From a virus: a stretch of DNA of 55,253 bases. The first letter of the stretch is position 1. Each line of letters opens with the position of its first letter. This document shows positions 21,266 to 28,835 of the stretch, in pieces. The DNA lies in IMG/VR virus record IMGVR_UViG_3300033052_000029, positions 1 through 55,253 of that record; one strand, written 5' to 3'. Made by a program: the position numbers and the translations under genes. The notes under the pieces are model-generated. The model did no database searches, was not told the DNA's origin, and saw only the letters and a list, made by a program, of their open reading frames with translations.

Positions 21266-22620
21266 ACGATTCCAAGCCCCTGCCGTACAGCGCCGAAGCC
21301 GAGCAATCCGTCCTCGGCGCGCTCCTGATCGACAACAACGCCATCGACCGGATCGGCGACCTGCGCGCGGAGCATTTCTTCCTGGCCGACCACGCGGTGA
21401 TCTTCGACGAGATCAACCGCCAGCTCGCCGCCGGCAAGCGGGTCGACCTGATCTCGGTCATGGTCCCGCTGCAGGGCAAGGTCGAGGACGTCGGCGCCTA
21501 CCTGAACCGCCTGGTGCAGGCCACACCCTCTTCGGCGAACGTGTCCCGCTACGCCACCATCGTGCGCGACAAGGCCATCAAGCGCGGCCTGATCGCATTC
21601 GGTCGGGATGTGGGCGAGGAAGCGTACGGGCCGCAGGAGGCTGCTGGCCTGTTGGACGCCGCCAGCTCGCGCCTGGAGAAGCTGGCCGAGGCGCGCGTCA
21701 AGCAGGATCCGGTCAAGGTAGCCGACGACCTGGCGAACCACGTCGGCGAAATCCAGAGCCGACTCGAGGGCGGTCCGAGCGCGATCCCGACCGGATTCGT
21801 CGACCTCGATCGCCGGCTTAACGGCGGCATCCGTCGCGGCGAGTTGATCGTCCTGGCCGGCCGCCCGGCGATGGGCAAGACCGCGCTGGCCATGAACATC
21901 GCCCTGAACATAGCCCGCGACTACGCGGTCCTGTTCCTGTCGATGGAGATGCCGCGCACGCAGCTGCACGACCGGAACATCGCCAACATCGGCAAGATCC
22001 CGCTGCCGCACATCCTGCAGCCGGCCAACATGACCGATCTGGATTGGGAGCATCTCAGTTATGCGGCCGGGAAGCTCACCGAACTGAACCTCTACATCGA
22101 CGACCAGGGCGGCCTGCGCCTGCTCGACGTGCGCATGAAGGCCAAAGGGGTCAAGCGCCGCCACGGCCTCGACCTGCTCGTGATCGACTACCTGCAGCTG
22201 ATGGAGGGCGAGGGCGACAACCGCAACGCGCAGATCGAGGCGATCACCCGCGGCCTGAAGTCGCTGGCCAAGGAGCTCGAGATCGGCGTGATCCTGTTGT
22301 CGCAGCTGAACCGCAAGGTCGAGGAGCGTCCGAACAAGCGCCCGCTGCCGTCGGACCTGCGCGACTCCGGCGCCATCGAGCAGGACGCCGACGCCCTCGT
22401 GTTCCCGTACCGGGACGAGGTCTACAACCCCGACTCGCCCGACAAGGGGATCTGCGAGGTCGGCATGCCGAAGATTCGCATGGGCGAGCCCGGCACCGTC
22501 GCGCTGACCTACCTGGGCGAGCTCACCCGCTTTGAAAACTGCGCCAGGTGGGTGCAGCGCGCGCCGGAGGATCGCCGCCAGTCTGGCCGCGGCCTGTCGA
22601 AGCACCTGGACCGCATGTAA
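21262..22620 (+). CDS. dnaB: Replicative DNA helicase, DnaB family
   Basis: A 452-residue protein of normal DnaB length. The N-terminal domain (AEAEQSVLGALLIDNNAIDR) is followed by the RecA-like motor, with Walker A GRPAMGKT at 200-207, Walker B LLVIDYLQL with Asp309, and the H3/H4 region (SQLNRKVEERPNKRPLPSDL, then RDSGAIEQDAD). It unwinds the fork as a ring hexamer. It is encoded downstream of its likely loader, with a 4-base overlap to the PAPS-reductase-like gene. Confidence 0.96.
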   Translation: MNDSKPLPYSAEAEQSVLGALLIDNNAIDRIGDLRAEHFFLADHAVIFDEINRQLAAGKRVDLISVMVPLQGKVEDVGAYLNRLVQATPSSANVSRYATIVRDKAIKRGLIAFGRDVGEEAYGPQEAAGLLDAASSRLEKLAEARVKQDPVKVADDLANHVGEIQSRLEGGPSAIPTGFVDLDRRLNGGIRRGELIVLAGRPAMGKTALAMNIALNIARDYAVLFLSMEMPRTQLHDRNIANIGKIPLPHILQPANMTDLDWEHLSYAAGKLTELNLYIDDQGGLRLLDVRMKAKGVKRRHGLDLLVIDYLQLMEGEGDNRNAQIEAITRGLKSLAKELEIGVILLSQLNRKVEERPNKRPLPSDLRDSGAIEQDADALVFPYRDEVYNPDSPDKGICEVGMPKIRMGEPGTVALTYLGELTRFENCARWVQRAPEDRRQSGRGLSKHLDRM

Positions 22621-22652
22621 CCGGATCACCGTCCCACCATACGGAGGAAACG

Positions 22653-23354
22653 ATGGCAGGAAACAGTCAGAAGAAGCACGGCAGGCAGCAGGAGCAGCGC
22701 ATCATCGTCAGCCTGCAGCAGCAGCCCAAGAGCACGAAGCAGCTGGCCGACGCGCTGGGCATGGGACGGTCGAACACGGCCATCTACCTCGCTCGCATGC
22801 GCGCCGAGCCGCGCCGCGTGTTCATCTGCGGCTACGAGAAGCAGGCGGGCCGCCCTACGCCGATCTATGCCGCCGGCTGCCGCCCCGACGTCGAGTACGT
22901 GCCGCTTAGCCGCCCGACACCGAAAACTAGCCATGCCCAGCGCCTCGAACAGACACTAGCGTTGCTGAGCGAAAAGCCGCGCACCCTGCGCGAGTTGGGC
23001 CCGGCGATGAATGTCGTACCAGGCGCCGCCGGAAAGTTCGTCCGCATCCTGCGCACAGCCAAGCAGGTGCGCATCGCCGGCTGGCGACACCCGTCCGCAG
23101 TCAGCCCGAACGGCACCGGAGGCGACTGGGCGCCGGTCTACGCCATCGGCAGCGCGCCGGATGCGCCGAAGCCGCCGCGCGAGACCAGCAAGGAGCGTAA
23201 CGCGCGCCTACACAAGAACAAGGACTACCGCGCCGCCCGCAACAAGGCGCGCCGCGATCGGTATCAGGTCGAGAAGGTGGTCAAGAAGCATACGAAGGCA
23301 GGGCCGCAGCCGTGGTTCGCGGCGCTGGTCAATGTCGGCGGGAGCGCGGCATGA
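22653..23354 (+). CDS. Duplicated winged-helix protein
   Basis: A 233-residue protein from the ATG at 22653, with a GGAGG site 6 bases upstream. Two similar units each hold a wHTH and a YA-x-G closing strand: residues about 10-80 (STKQLADALGMGRSNTAIYL, then TPIYAAG) and about 93-175 (RTLRELGPAMNVVPGAAGKF, then APVYAIG). A basic, helical C-terminus (SKERNARLHKNKDYRAARNK) follows. It is probably DNA- or RNA-binding. The next gene starts inside its stop (ATGA). Confidence 0.68.
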   Translation: MAGNSQKKHGRQQEQRIIVSLQQQPKSTKQLADALGMGRSNTAIYLARMRAEPRRVFICGYEKQAGRPTPIYAAGCRPDVEYVPLSRPTPKTSHAQRLEQTLALLSEKPRTLRELGPAMNVVPGAAGKFVRILRTAKQVRIAGWRHPSAVSPNGTGGDWAPVYAIGSAPDAPKPPRETSKERNARLHKNKDYRAARNKARRDRYQVEKVVKKHTKAGPQPWFAALVNVGGSAA

Positions 23355-23569
23355 GCCGAGGCGACGACCACCAGCCCTGCGGCATGTGCGCGAAGTTCAC
23401 CCGCTACGGCCACGCCGAGCAGGCCGCGCAGGGCCGCGGCTGGTGCACCGGCTACGAACGCTACGTGCACGCGACAGACCGGCCAAGCGTGTTGTTCCGG
23501 CCGGCGCCGGCGGGGCAGGTGGGCGAGCGGCAGACATTTTTGGAGCAGCACAGTAAGGAGGCAGCATGA
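23351..23569 (+). CDS. Small Cys-containing protein
   Basis: A 72-residue protein starting MSRGDDHQPCGMCAKFTRYG. CGMC and a later WCTGYERYVHA give Cys10, Cys13 and Cys32 plus His residues, a possible metal site. The start overlaps the upstream stop as ATGA, and its own stop overlaps the next ATG. Comparable small Cys-x2-Cys proteins precede RuvC-like genes in other phages (from memory). Confidence 0.62.
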   Translation: MSRGDDHQPCGMCAKFTRYGHAEQAAQGRGWCTGYERYVHATDRPSVLFRPAPAGQVGERQTFLEQHSKEAA

Positions 23570-24033
23570 TGATTCTCGCCATCGATCCCGGCACAACCGA
23601 ATCAGGATATTGCATTTACGACGGCGTGCGCGTGTTCGAGTCTGGCGTCCTGCCGAATGTCGACATGCTCGTGCGCGTCCAACAGTGGCCAACCCAGCGC
23701 CTGGCTATCGAAATGATTGCCAGCTATGGCATGGCTGTTGGCCGGGAAGTCTTTGAAACCTGCGTCTGGATTGGTCGCTTTCAGCAGGCATGGCGACACC
23801 CCGGCGCCGTTGAGCTGATCTATCGCCGCGACGTCAAGCTGCACCTGTGCGGCACCAGCCAGGCGAAGGATCCGAACATCCGCCAAGCGCTGCTTGACCT
23901 GTTTCCGCGCACCGGCGGCGGCAAAACGCCGCAGATCGGCACAAAGGCTCAGCCCGGGCCACTGTACGGAGTTTCGAGCCACGCATGGTCAGCGTTGGGC
24001 GTGGCGATAACCGCAGCATCACAACAACCCTAA
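23566..24033 (+). CDS. RuvC-like Holliday-junction resolvase
   Basis: A 155-residue RNase H-fold protein: LAIDPGTTESGY with Asp7, AIEMIASYG with Glu49, and a C-terminal GVSSHAWSALGVAI. In the last motif His139 and Ser142 stand where RuvC usually has acidic residues, a pattern seen in phage relatives. It would resolve branched DNA from replication and recombination before packaging. AAGGAG lies upstream of the ATG pair at 23566/23569. Confidence 0.82.
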   Translation: MMILAIDPGTTESGYCIYDGVRVFESGVLPNVDMLVRVQQWPTQRLAIEMIASYGMAVGREVFETCVWIGRFQQAWRHPGAVELIYRRDVKLHLCGTSQAKDPNIRQALLDLFPRTGGGKTPQIGTKAQPGPLYGVSSHAWSALGVAITAASQQP

Positions 24034-24045
24034 GAGGAAAACGAT

Positions 24046-25260
24046 ATGTGGCTCAAAAACCTGCAAGTCTATCGCCTGCCCGCGCCTTGGGCATTCACGC
24101 CGGAGCAGATGCAGTCGGCGCTCCAGTCGCAAGCCTTCACGCCGGCATGCAGCAGCGAACTCCTGCGCAGCGGTTGGGTATCGCCGAGCGATAACGAGCA
24201 GCTCGTGCACACAGTGAACCGGCAGATGATCTTGTGCTTGCGCACCGAGAAAAAGCTGCTGCCGAGCTCGGTCATCAACCAGGTCGCCAAGGCCAAGGCC
24301 GCCGAGCTGGAAGAGCAGCAGGGCTTCCCGCCGGGTAAGAAGGCGATGAAGGAACTGAAGGAGTGCGTGGCCGACGAACTACTGCCGCGCGCATTCTCGG
24401 TGCAAAAGGACACCTGGGTCTGGATTGACCCGGTCAACGGCTGGCTCGTCGTGGACACGCCGGCGCCATCCCGCGCTGATGATGTGATCAAGATGCTGCT
24501 CAAGGCTGTCGATAAGATGCCGCTCGAATCACTGCGCGTGCAACGCTCGCCGGTAGCCGCGATGACCGGTTGGCTCGAGGCCGACGAAGCGCCGCATGGT
24601 TTCACGGTCGACCAGGACGCCGAACTGCGCGCCACCGGCGAGAGCCGCGCAAAGGTGCGTTACGTGAAGCACTCGCTTGATCCCGAGGATGTCCGCCGGC
24701 ACATCGCCGCCGGCAAGCAGTCGACCCGCCTGGCCATGACCTGGGAGGACCGCGTGTCATTCGTCCTGACCGAGTCGCTGGCGATCAAGTCGGTCAAGCC
24801 GCTCGCGATCATCCAGGAGAGCGAAGCTGTCGCGTACAGCGACGATGAGCGCTTCGACAACGATATCACCCTCATGACTGCCGAGCTGTCGCGCATGCTG
24901 GCCGACATCGTCAACGCCCTGGGCGGCGAGGTGAGCCTCGACGGAGTCCGCGAGGTCGCGCCGGCGGACGTTGGTGACGCGCCGCGGCTGCGCTACCAGT
25001 TGCAGGACGAGAAGGCCGGCAGCGAGTCACTGCGGGGCGACGAGGGCGTGATGCTGCAATTTCCGGGCGCCGAAGAGGATGAGCTTTACGGCCAGGCGGT
25101 GCGTGTCGTGCAGGCCCAGCAGCGCGCATCGATCTCGCTGATCCAACGGCACCTGCGCATCGGGTACAACCGCGCGGCGCGCTTGCTCGAGCAGATGGAA
25201 AAGGCCGGCGTCGTCTCCGTCATGCAGCGAGACGGCAGCCGAACGATCTTGGCTGCCTAG
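24046..25260 (+). CDS. RdgC-like recombination protein fused to an FtsK-gamma DNA-binding domain
   Basis: A 404-residue protein. The first ~300 residues are RdgC: opening [20 protein letters not shown], then [34 protein letters not shown] and [17 protein letters not shown]. Residues about 344-404 ([40 protein letters not shown]) match the FtsK gamma winged helix, which in host FtsK reads KOPS sequences and activates XerD. RdgC forms a DNA-encircling dimer that restrains RecA. The fusion could target the ring to chosen DNA sites. Domains are seen; the combined activity is inference. Confidence 0.85.
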   Translation: MWLKNLQVYRLPAPWAFTPEQMQSALQSQAFTPACSSELLRSGWVSPSDNEQLVHTVNRQMILCLRTEKKLLPSSVINQVAKAKAAELEEQQGFPPGKKAMKELKECVADELLPRAFSVQKDTWVWIDPVNGWLVVDTPAPSRADDVIKMLLKAVDKMPLESLRVQRSPVAAMTGWLEADEAPHGFTVDQDAELRATGESRAKVRYVKHSLDPEDVRRHIAAGKQSTRLAMTWEDRVSFVLTESLAIKSVKPLAIIQESEAVAYSDDERFDNDITLMTAELSRMLADIVNALGGEVSLDGVREVAPADVGDAPRLRYQLQDEKAGSESLRGDEGVMLQFPGAEEDELYGQAVRVVQAQQRASISLIQRHLRIGYNRAARLLEQMEKAGVVSVMQRDGSRTILAA

Positions 25261-25324
25261 GTCCGATCCGAACTGAACACCGCCACGCCGCCCGGCGAAG
25301 AGGACGGCAAAGGAGGAGAGCAGC

Positions 25325-26323
25325 ATGATAGGCCAGAACGTACTCGAAGTAATCGCCGGCACGCCCGACTGCCGCGCGGTCCAGATCGTCGACAGGCTCG
25401 ACATCGACGCCGAAGAGGTACTCGCGTCGGTCAAGGCGCTGATCCAGGTGGGCGATATCGTCAGCAGCGAGGGCAGGGGCCCGAACGGGCTTGCCTGCAC
25501 CGTCTACACCCTGAGCGACGCCTTCAAGGCTTCGCCGGCCTACGCGCCGCTCGCAGCCAAGGCCGCCGCCAAGGCTTTCGCAGCGCCGGGCATGAACCGC
25601 GTGGAGCGCGCCATCGAGTGGGTGCGTCAGCACGGCACCGCCACGTCGGCCGAGCTGCACGCCGTCATGGGCCTGCGGGATGACGAGGCGCCGTCGAAGG
25701 TGCTGAGCAGCGCCGTCACCACAAAGCGCCTGGTTAAGGAGGGCAAGAACTGGACGCTCGGCCCCGGGCCGGATGGCGAAGTCTCGGCGCCGGCATCGAC
25801 CTGCATGCCCAAGCGGGACATCAACCAGATTCCGTGCTTCCTGCAGCAGGTCGAGCTGGCGCAGCCGCCGGCCGCCGCCGCGCCGCCAGCGCCGACCTCG
25901 GCGTCGCAGCCTGCACCGGAACCGGAACTGGCGCTCGATGCGGCCTTGAGCGAGCCCGCGAAACGCATCTTCGCCGAGCTGGCCGGCACGGTCGCGCCAC
26001 CCGTCGTACCGCCGCCGGCGCCGAAGCCCGCTAAAGCCGCGACGCGCGTGCGCAGCGAACGTCCGAAGGCAAAGCAGCAGCCGGAGGCGCCGATTGTCGC
26101 GCCGGCCGCCGCCGCGCCTGAGACGCCCGCACCGGACACGGTCATCGTCGCCCTGCGCTCGCTTCCCGAGCAGCCGGCGCCGGTCTACCGCTGCGCCCTA
26201 TGGTCCGACGGAATGCTCGAGGTGCAGCGCGATGGGCAAACTGTGGCGCAGATGCCGCAAGCCGCCGGCGAATCGCTGGCATCGTTTCTGGCCCGACTGG
26301 CGGGCGCAAAGGAGGCAGCATGA
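25325..26323 (+). CDS. Two-wHTH protein with long Ala/Pro linker
   Basis: A 332-residue protein starting MIGQNVLEVIAGTPDCRAVQ, with GGAGG upstream. Two winged-helix-like units lie at about residues 5-65 and 90-145 (GTATSAELHAVMGLRDDEAP). A long Ala/Pro/Glu linker (about 165-275) and a small compact C-terminus (APVYRCALWSDGMLEVQRDG to LASFLARLAGA) follow. It resembles the protein at 22653-23354 in plan. Located just before the Q-like gene; DNA binding is likely, the specific role unknown. Confidence 0.65.
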   Translation: MIGQNVLEVIAGTPDCRAVQIVDRLDIDAEEVLASVKALIQVGDIVSSEGRGPNGLACTVYTLSDAFKASPAYAPLAAKAAAKAFAAPGMNRVERAIEWVRQHGTATSAELHAVMGLRDDEAPSKVLSSAVTTKRLVKEGKNWTLGPGPDGEVSAPASTCMPKRDINQIPCFLQQVELAQPPAAAAPPAPTSASQPAPEPELALDAALSEPAKRIFAELAGTVAPPVVPPPAPKPAKAATRVRSERPKAKQQPEAPIVAPAAAAPETPAPDTVIVALRSLPEQPAPVYRCALWSDGMLEVQRDGQTVAQMPQAAGESLASFLARLAGAKEAA

Positions 26324-26688
26324 ATGCGCGCCAACCAGTAGAACGCCGGGTCAATCATCGCATTCGTGAAATGCTGAGTGAGTGGGCGGACTGGCAATCC
26401 GACAGGTGCGGCCTAAGCTTCCCGAGTCAGGTGTCGTTCGTGCAGGAGAGGGTGCAGAATAGTGGGCGCGGTCAATTTGATCATCGGGTAATGCCTGATG
26501 ATCTGGCGAAATTGAATTGTGAAATTGAGAAGCTTGCTCCAGGGTTTCGGAGGATTATTAATCTTGAGTACTTGGATCGCAGGCCGCAAAAGGCGAAAGC
26601 CGCCGAACTCGGAATACCGCGCGAAGTCTTTTCGGCTCGCTTGCGCTTCATCCATGAACACCTCAATCATGTCATGTTTGTGCTGTGA
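26320..26688 (+). CDS. Late-gene regulator, Q/ArpU-like (putative)
   Basis: A 122-residue protein starting MNARQPVERRVNHRIREMLS. The C-terminal half (LNCEIEKLAPGFRRIINLEY to KAAELGIPREVFSARLRFIH) has a sigma-region-4-like HTH, as in phage late activators and antiterminators. The gene is the last of the early-right operon and sits before the late leader with its terminator, exactly where Q or ArpU-type regulators are found. Base composition shifts toward A/T in its second half. Function is inferred mainly from position and fold. Confidence 0.65.
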   Translation: MNARQPVERRVNHRIREMLSEWADWQSDRCGLSFPSQVSFVQERVQNSGRGQFDHRVMPDDLAKLNCEIEKLAPGFRRIINLEYLDRRPQKAKAAELGIPREVFSARLRFIHEHLNHVMFVL

Positions 26689-26718
26689 TCACAATTTAGC
26701 AGTGGAAATTTTGTGATC
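26687..26718. repeat. Inverted repeat GATCACAA ... TTGTGATC after the Q-like gene
   Basis: Perfect 8-bp arms at 26687-26694 and 26711-26718 flank a 16-base AT-rich centre. The first arm overlaps the stop codon of the Q-like gene. It may be an operator or part of a late-promoter or Q-utilisation region; the terminator 50 bases on supports the latter. Confidence 0.5.
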
Positions 26719-26764
26719 CGGAAAGTATCATGATTTCTGTAGGTTGCATTCGTGCGACTAGAGA

Positions 26765-26795
26765 AAAGCCCGCCCCGAAAGGTCGCGGGCTTTTT
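26765..26795 (+). terminator. Intrinsic terminator at the start of the late leader
   Basis: AAAGCCCGC (26765-26773) pairs with GCGGGCTTT (26785-26793) around an 11-base loop, followed by more T. It lies just after the late regulator gene and before all late genes, like lambda tR'. Antitermination would be required to express what follows from a promoter upstream of it. Confidence 0.82.
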
Positions 26796-26849
26796 GCATT
26801 TCGGGCCACCAATCAGGAGGCGATCATGTGAGCGGACGCCAAACCGAAG

Positions 26850-27050
26850 CGCAGCGCCTCGGCCCCGCTGCTATATGCGTCGCCTTTTTCAGTCACCCTG
26901 CCTGATGGGAGGCTTCGGCGCCTGACGCCCGTAATCGCGTCTCCAATCCCCTTGCGGCCAGCGCCCGAGGGCAGCGGTTTGGCCCCGTTGCAAAGCCGAA
27001 AGGCTGAGTAAGATTCCTTGAGGACCCTGCCTAATGGGAGCCTCGGCGCG
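26850..27050 (+). ncRNA. Duplicated structured element in the late leader (candidate RNA)
   Basis: Two imperfect copies of about 60-70 bases lie in tandem. Each has GGCCCCG(C/T)TGC (26861-26871 and 26981-26991) followed by ACCCTGCCT(G/A)ATGGGAG (26895-26911 and 27024-27040) and a C-rich/G-rich closing stretch (CTTCGGCGC, CCTCGGCGC). No ORF is convincing here. Duplication, short stems such as GCCT-GATGGG-AGGC, and the location after a terminator suggest a functional RNA or DNA element, for example a put-like antitermination site. Confidence 0.4.
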
Positions 27051-27085
27051 AGCCAGCAAGACGCTATGAATTCAACGGAGACAGC

Positions 27086-27235
27086 ATGCCCAAGCAGCCC
27101 GAGCCGACCGGCACCGATGTCGCGTTCGTGATCGCATGCCTCCTGATCGTCCTGATCTGCTTCATCGCCCTGATGTGCGATTTTGCCGCGATGATCGTGC
27201 GCGAGACGCTCGCGCGGTTGATGTTTCGCGGCTGA
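27086..27235 (+). CDS. 49-residue membrane protein in the late leader
   Basis: Starts MPKQPEPTGTDVAFVIACLL, has one strong membrane helix (about residues 12-31) and a helical basic tail (MIVRETLARLMFRG). CGGAG lies 6 bases before the ATG. It sits between the duplicated element and the tRNA. Function unknown. Confidence 0.6.
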   Translation: MPKQPEPTGTDVAFVIACLLIVLICFIALMCDFAAMIVRETLARLMFRG

Positions 27236-27295
27236 CCGATTTCCCGCCACCTGGCAGATAGCCAGGGGCGGCGCCTGGCTCCCGATATCGAGCCA

Positions 27296-27362
27296 CCACA
27301 CATAGCCTAAGCCCGACGATCGCGCGCCGCGCGTGAGGATGACGGCCGAGGGCTATGTGTGG
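27296..27362 (+). other. Long-arm hairpin just upstream of the tRNA gene
   Basis: CCACACATAGCC (27296-27307) is the exact complement of GGCTATGTGTGG (27351-27362), enclosing 43 bases with further GC pairing. The 3' arm ends 5 bases before the tRNA. It may direct RNase processing of the tRNA 5' end or act in antitermination. A smaller hairpin CTGGC-AGATA-GCCAG lies at 27251-27265. Confidence 0.6.
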
Positions 27363-27367
27363 TTCAT

Positions 27368-27459
27368 GGGTGAGAGCCGAATATTGGTTAAGTCGGCGCG
27401 GACTGTAAATCCGTAGTGCTCACGAAGCGGTGAAGGTTCAATTCCTTCCTCACCCACCA
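27368..27459 (+). tRNA. tRNA-Tyr (anticodon GTA), CCA encoded
   Basis: A complete class II tRNA. Acceptor stem GGGTGAG (27368-27374) pairs with CTCACCC (27449-27455), followed by discriminator A and encoded CCA (27457-27459). The anticodon stem pairs 27398-27402 with 27410-27414 around loop CTGTAAA, giving anticodon GTA at 27405-27407. A long variable arm (about 27415-27433) and a T-loop GGTTCAATTCC are present, as expected for tyrosine. It lies between two terminators in the late leader, so it may be made by antiterminated late transcription. Confidence 0.95.
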
Positions 27460-27494
27460 CTCAATGTCTCCCTCCGTCAGTCCCCACTGACCTT

Positions 27495-27530
27495 GCCGCC
27501 CGCGCTTCCGAGCGCCGGCGGCCTTTTTAT
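27495..27530 (+). terminator. Intrinsic terminator after the tRNA
   Basis: GCCGCC-c-GCGCT-TCCG-AGCGC-c-GGCGGC (27495-27522) followed by CTTTTTAT. It is a strong stem with a T-run, between the tRNA-Tyr and the first late protein genes. Confidence 0.8.
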
Positions 27531-27542
27531 TCGAGGTATGCC

Positions 27543-27704
27543 ATGTTTGGTCTGCTTAAGTCCGTTGTTGACCTCGCTACCGACGTGGTGACGGTCGCCG
27601 CTGCGCCCATCGAGATGGTCGTTGACCTGACTGGCGCCGCAGTGAAGCCGGTCGCCGAGGCCGCGAAAGAGCTGGCGAAAGACGTCAAGAGTCTGAAGGA
27701 CTGA
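27543..27704 (+). CDS. 53-residue amphipathic small protein
   Basis: MFGLLKSVVDLATDVVTVAA then PIEMVVDLTGAAVKPVAEAA and an acidic/basic helical tail. GAGG lies 6 bases before the ATG. The repeated VVDL/VVTV pattern suggests an amphipathic or membrane-associating helix. Small ORFs of this type precede terminase genes in many phages; function unknown. Confidence 0.6.
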   Translation: MFGLLKSVVDLATDVVTVAAAPIEMVVDLTGAAVKPVAEAAKELAKDVKSLKD

Positions 27705-27707
27705 GCC

Positions 27708-27908
27708 ATGGCAACCGAGCGCAGCCCCGTCTTCGTACGAGTCGAGATCGACGGCAAGGAGGAGCGCCGCCAGGCTATCCCCGAGGCGCTGCTGTACGAC
27801 AACGCCGGCAAGCCGGTCGTCATGCGCACCCGCGCCCAGCTCTACGAAGGCGAGCAGCTCGTCGAGCGCCTTGGCAAGATTCCCAAGATTATCAAGGTAG
27901 CAGCATGA
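27708..27908 (+). CDS. Small hypothetical late protein
   Basis: A 66-residue protein starting MATERSPVFVRVEIDGKEER, beta-rich in the first half (VFVRVEIDG, PVVMRTRAQLYEG). It is coupled to the next gene by an ATGA overlap. No family recognised. Confidence 0.6.
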   Translation: MATERSPVFVRVEIDGKEERRQAIPEALLYDNAGKPVVMRTRAQLYEGEQLVERLGKIPKIIKVAA

Positions 27909-28228
27909 GCGATATCGCACACATCTACCGCGCCGAGATCCTGCGCGCCGTGCAGGGCCCGAAGTGGAGCGCGCTGCGGGTGCACGACATCGACCGCCTG
28001 AACGCCATCGCCCAGCGTCTGGCCGAGAGCGAGGAGGCGATGGGCATCCTGCGCGCCAAGGGCTACGGCAAGACCGGCATGACGCTGGCCGAGGTGATCC
28101 GTGCCATCCCGAACAACGTGCGCGGCATGCTGACGAACCTGTTCACCTTCAAGCCGTTCCGCACCGGTCCGCTCGGGCAGAAGCCGGAAGTGACGGCCGA
28201 GGTGCACGACATCTGGACATCGAAGTAA
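27905..28228 (+). CDS. Hypothetical late protein
   Basis: A 107-residue protein starting MSDIAHIYRAEILRAVQGPK. Helical with DRLNAIAQRLAESEEAMGIL and a G-rich turn (AKGYGKTGM); the C-terminus is basic and aromatic. It sits in the pre-terminase block and starts within the preceding stop. Function unknown. Confidence 0.62.
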   Translation: MSDIAHIYRAEILRAVQGPKWSALRVHDIDRLNAIAQRLAESEEAMGILRAKGYGKTGMTLAEVIRAIPNNVRGMLTNLFTFKPFRTGPLGQKPEVTAEVHDIWTSK

Positions 28229-28247
28229 GCGAACCGAGGATCTCGCC

Positions 28248-28469
28248 ATGCTGAGCGACTTGAAGGCCAAAGTTTTCCTGCTGACTCCCCAGGTGGGCGA
28301 CACGATCGTCATCACGACGCCGTGGCCAATGCACAAGGAGCAGGTCAAGGAGCTCGAAACGGAAACGCTCGAGCGCCTGCCAGAAGGCGTCAAGGTGCTC
28401 GTCCTGCACAACGGGATGACCATGATGCACATCGCAAACCCGCGGCCGCCAGCCGAGCCGGCGCCATGA
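28248..28469 (+). CDS. Small hypothetical late protein
   Basis: A 73-residue protein starting MLSDLKAKVFLLTPQVGDTI. The KEQVKELETETLERLPEGVK helix and VLVLHNGMTMM strand recall small phage proteins of unknown role. Overlaps the next start (ATGA). Confidence 0.6.
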   Translation: MLSDLKAKVFLLTPQVGDTIVITTPWPMHKEQVKELETETLERLPEGVKVLVLHNGMTMMHIANPRPPAEPAP

Positions 28470-28795
28470 CCGGGCGACCGTACCCGATCACTGGCCAGGA
28501 CATCGGCAAGGAGCTGTGCGACGCGCTCGGCCTGCCGAAGAACACGATCAGCTTTACCCTGCGCGCCCAAGTCGGCCATTTCGTCACCGTGGAGTGCGAA
28601 TACGCGCCTGAGGGCCGCGAATGGCTGCGCGAACTGGCCGAGTTCCATCTGGTGCGCCAGCCTGAGACCAAGGCGCCGGCAGTCGCACCGATGCACTACG
28701 ACGACTGGCTAGCCCAAAGCAAGGCCATCGCGCACCGCGACTTCATGATGCGCACTAGCCGGCGCCTGCCGTGCGACATGGCCGTCTGCAAATAA
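28466..28795 (+). CDS. Hypothetical pre-terminase protein
   Basis: A 109-residue protein starting MTGRPYPITGQDIGKELCDA. The segment AQVGHFVTVECEYAPEGREW suggests a small beta domain. It is the last gene before the terminase small subunit and overlaps the previous gene by 4 bases. Function unknown. Confidence 0.6.
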   Translation: MTGRPYPITGQDIGKELCDALGLPKNTISFTLRAQVGHFVTVECEYAPEGREWLRELAEFHLVRQPETKAPAVAPMHYDDWLAQSKAIAHRDFMMRTSRRLPCDMAVCK

Positions 28796-28835
28796 ATGAA
28801 AAGGCGACAACAGCGCACCTATCAAGGAACCTATC

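Noticed and set aside
21160-22629. 489-codon minus-strand frame opposite DnaB
   Set aside because: DnaB is unmistakable on the plus strand; the antisense frame is Arg/Val/Leu-rich low complexity.
14683-25480. GGGNAGGG (KOPS-like) motifs at about 14684 and 25473
   Set aside because: Such 8-mers are expected by chance many times in GC-rich DNA, so no link to the FtsK-gamma fusion is claimed.
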